Assembly (NCBI RefSeq): GCF_905147365.1
Contig: NC_056428.1
Span: 20,366,001 to 20,430,000, forward strand
From: Aricia agestis
Lineage: Eukaryota > Arthropoda > Insecta > Lepidoptera > Lycaenidae
Direction: 5' to 3'
Length of the DNA: 64,000 nt
Part shown: positions 61,633-64,000 of the stretch, one piece after another
Layout: every line of letters begins with the position of its first letter
How positions within the stretch are numbered: position 1 is the first letter of the stretch
Program-made: the position numbers and the translations under genes
Notes under the pieces: generated by a model
What the model was told of the DNA's origin: nothing
What the model saw: only the letters and a program-made list of their open reading frames with translations
The model's database searches: none

Positions 61633-62072
61633 TCGGCCAAGTGCGAGTCGGACTCGCGCACGAAGGGTTCCGTACCATTATAGAGCAAAATTAGGTCAAC
61701 ATTTGTGTTTTTGTATGGGAGCCCCTCTTAAATTTTTATTTAATATTAATATTATTATTAAATATTAAAGTATACATAAAACTAAGTATTGTGTGAAAAA
61801 CTTACCTGTTGCTATTATTGATATAGAGCAGAAAAGGCCAAAAAAAAATCACGTTTGTTGTATGGGAGCCCCCCTTAAATATTAATTTTATTTTGTTTTT
61901 AGTATTTGTTGTTATAGCGGCAACAGATATACACAATCTGTGAAAATTTCATCGCCCTAGATATAACCGTTCTTGAGTTACAGCCTGGAGACATACAGAC
62001 AGACGGACAGACAGACAGACAATGGAGTCTTAGAAATAGGGTCGCGTTTTTACCCTTTGGGTACGGAACCCT
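61633..62072 (+). repeat. Family A repeat, best full-length copy
   Basis: The head CGGCCAAGTGCGAGTCGGAC, then CACGAAGGGTTCCGTACCAT, TATAGAGCAAAATTAGGTC, GGAGCCCCCCTTAAATATTA, TTTTTAGTATTTGTTGTTAT, AGCGGCAACAGATATACACA, CTTGAGTTACAGCCTGGAGA, a GACA array, TTTTTACCCTTTGGGTACGG and AACCCT. 440 bp, between A-runs. GGGTTCCGTACC near the head and GGTACGGAACCC at the tail are inverted repeats. No pol III boxes or ORF. Class unknown. Confidence 0.9.
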
Positions 62073-62079
62073 AAAAAAT

Positions 62080-62790
62080 GGTCTTGCTAGTTTAGAACAC
62101 AATCTTAGACTTTAGATACATAATTTACTTTTTACAAAAGTAGTTTATATAAGAGGCTAAATTTTAAATGAAATGCTACTTAAAAGCTACCTAACAAAGA
62201 TACTTATATTATACACTGTGTATATTATGACAAAACAAGACATAGGGCATGTGGTTGGGATACATAATAGTGAATAATATTATAATTATTTTATTATATA
62301 CTTACTTAACTATAAAAATGCCATGGACTGGACATTTATAACTGGAATGTACAAAAATCGAAAGGGCAGATTTTCCTACCAATTTTTTTTTAATAATAGC
62401 CTCACCAGGAAAAGAAGAAAGCTTTGTAAAAACTATCTGACGATTCATATTATGTGCGTTTAAAGTTATTTTGCCTTTGACAACACTTTTATACCAACAA
62501 AATAAAACTGAATTAGTCATTTCTATACAATCTACAAGGCAATATAACTAAACACTGTATTTATTTAAGTTTTCTATATCCCTGGTCAGGATTATACTAA
62601 TTATAGACAAATATTAAAAAGAATAGCTACATCGCTAGCTAAAATAAGAGAAATTATTGCTTATTACACGACGACAAAAAAGAGACAACATGTAATCTAC
62701 AGCTAGAAAGAGATAATAATAATTTTATACTATAATATAATTTAAAGAACTACAGAGTACAGATAAATAGCAAAACTCTTCTAACGCTGG
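62080..62790. other. Unassigned AT-rich stretch
   Basis: No supported gene (72-codon minus ORF at 62302-62520 lacks any domain). No recurring repeat. Confidence 0.4.
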
Positions 62791-62794
62791 AAAA

Positions 62795-63387
62795 GGGGTC
62801 ATCCATAAAGTATGTCACACCTAAAGGGGGAGGGAGGGGGTCGACTAAGTGTGCTGTAGACAAGGAGGGTTCTAAGTTTTTTTTAATGAAATAAGGGGGC
62901 AAACGAGCAAACGGGTCACCTGATGGAAAGCAACTTCCGTCGCCCATGGACACTCGCAGCATCAGAAGAGCTGTATGTGCGTTGCCGGCCTTTTAAGAGG
63001 GAATAGGATAATATAGAGAATAGGGTAGGGATGGGAAGGGAAGGAAAGGGAATAGGGGAGGGTAGGAAAGGGAATAGGGTAGGGGATTGGGCCTCCGGTA
63101 AACTCACTCACTCGGCGAAACACAGCGCAAGCGCTGTTTCACGCCGGTTTTCTGTGAGAACGTGGTATTTCTCCGGTCGAGCCGGCCCATTCATGCCAAA
63201 GCATGGCTCTCCTACGTATAAAGTTTTGCGAATAGCAAAATTTTGAATATTTATGTGGTTTTTAGATGTAAAATTGCAAAGTGACGTCAGTAAAGAAGGG
63301 CTAGGGGCTCGCAAATATGTGTGACAAGGTGGGGAGAGGGGTCTAAACATCGTGAAAATCGTGTATTACGACTTCATGGATAGTCCC
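62795..63387. mobile_element. MITE with GGGGTCATCCATAAAG ends split by family B
   Basis: GGGGTCATCCATAAAGTATG, TCACAC on the left is answered by GTATTACGACTTCATGGATA, GTCCC on the right, and GTGTGACAAGGTGGGG inside. The family B repeat (62892-63217) occupies the middle. Confidence 0.7.
62892..63217 (+). repeat. Family B repeat, copy 3, nested
   Basis: Complete from AAGGGGGCAAACGAGCAAACG to GCATGGCTCTCCTACG with a GGGAAGGGAAGG-type minisatellite (about 63000-63080). Closest to the 25409 copy. Confidence 0.85.
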
Positions 63388-63389
63388 AA

Positions 63390-63930
63390 AGAGATAGTGT
63401 AACATAGTAAAATTATTGCTGAAACATGATAAAAGATACACAGAAAATCCAAAACTGCAATGAGTTAGTGCTTTATACACGGGCAAAACTGACAAAGCAT
63501 AGAAAGGGACAGATATATCCAGTCCAAAATTAAACTTGTGCTAAAATATAATTAAGGTTTCCTCACGAGTAGGCAGCAAGCGCTAAGTCCAGTTGATACT
63601 TTGGCCAGTTCAGAAAAACAAATAGAACGACGAGCGAAGTCAATTTTCTCGCAAAACACCTGAAACATTTCATAAAAATAATCATTTTTAATTTTAAATA
63701 CGTGTGGCACAGTGGCACTCGGGGAATACCGCGGTAAAGCTTATTGCATAGCAACTTTTCACGGCATAGCAACAGTCGCACGCATACAAACACCCTGCCG
63801 AAGTCTGGCAACGCTGCACGCGCCGCGTCTGAGCGGGGGGTTTTACCGTATAGTACCATACCGAATTGTATCAAAAGCTGTTCAACTTAGGAAGAAGCAA
63901 CAGACAGAAAAGAAGAAACTGTTTCATATG
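63390..63930. other. Unassigned stretch with a GC-richer 3' part
   Basis: Bases 63700-63860 are GC-richer (CGGGGAATACCGCGGTAAAG, AACGCTGCACGCGCCGCGTC) and open on both strands (ORFs at 63563-63874 and 63712-63936). Neither has a recognisable domain. CATAGCAACTTTTCACGGCATAGCAAC is a short direct repeat. Confidence 0.4.
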
Positions 63931-63937
63931 GTATAAC

Positions 63938-64000
63938 CATAAAGTTAATATACCCAGCGGAATAGAGAAACAAAGGCCTGAGCAAGAGAGAGATGTCATT
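63938..64000. mobile_element. hAT-like MITE, CATAAAGTTAATATACC family, cut by window end
   Basis: CATAAAGTTAATATACCCAG, CGGAATAGAGAAACAAAGGCC and TGAGCAAGAGAGAGATGTCA match the left end of 35933-36242. The other end lies outside. Confidence 0.85.

Noticed and set aside
61990..62030. GACAGACGGACAGACAGACA array as CRISPR or functional satellite
   Set aside because: It is the internal tetranucleotide tract of family A and recurs in every copy with a tail.

Overview
This 64 kb window looks like eukaryotic, non-coding and AT-rich DNA from a moth or butterfly genome. I place it in Lepidoptera because several interspersed repeats are ones I recall from that order: the CGGCCAAGTGCGAGTC head repeat, the GGGGGCAAACGAGCAAACGG repeat, and short elements ending in a hairpin plus CTAG. 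The species cannot be told. I found no intact protein gene, no rRNA, no CRISPR array and no convincing stand-alone tRNA gene. Coding traces are two dead LINE 3' fragments (20794-21003 and 54190-54880, both minus strand), one weak candidate exon (38811-38940, minus) and one unexplained 109-codon ORF (30601-30930).

What fills the window is short, mostly non-autonomous transposable elements, many with exact boundaries. (1) Helitron-like elements that begin TC, end in a hairpin followed by CTAG, and lie between A and T: full-length examples at 7933-8288, 10027-10224, 17406-17743, 28628-28823, 34323-34533, 35123-35442 and 37131-37312, plus many fragments. (2) hAT-type elements with 8-bp target duplications: 4992-5220, 8976-9203, 35469-35701, 35933-36242, 45000-46686, 50600-50776, 52878-53866. 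(3) Harbinger-like elements with TTA/TAA duplications: 4467-4709, 7800-7908, 13340-13530, 43711-44060. (4) TTAA-flanked elements: 9521-9932, 23338-23765, 55585-56004. (5) TA-flanked elements: 4131-4402, 16569-16797, 22762-22908, 42675-42928, 44118-44429. (6) A tRNA-derived SINE in two copies with perfect 12-13 bp duplications (2912-3276 minus, 37813-38176 plus). (7) About a dozen copies of the CGGCCAAGTGCGAGTC family. (8) Large foldbacks at 15621-16170, 32822-33351, 48723-49965 and 51357-51810.

Layout: 0-5 kb holds Helitron-like fragments, family A copies, a SINE nest and a foldback with a hammerhead-like core. 5-17 kb holds MITEs, a 47-unit TA array and a 550-bp foldback. 17-32 kb is a mixture of Helitron-like pieces, TTAA elements and long unassigned AT-rich stretches. 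32-43 kb is dense in elements and nested insertions. 43-54 kb contains two hAT elements with hexamer arrays at both ends and the 1.24-kb foldback. 54-64 kb has a dead LINE, a GC-rich island and further family A and B copies.

Nesting gives a relative age order. Family A copies were hit by a SINE (2912), a TA element (42675), a hAT element (45000) and a small TIR element (46716). A Helitron-like element was hit by a foldback (48723), and a GGGCCTGTTTC MITE was hit by a family A relative (39925). No genes cooperate here; the window reads as a transposon-rich intergenic region or a very long intron. The most unusual observations are the hammerhead-like core, the two exact 3'-to-3' Helitron palindromes, and the hexamer arrays at the ends of two unrelated hAT elements.
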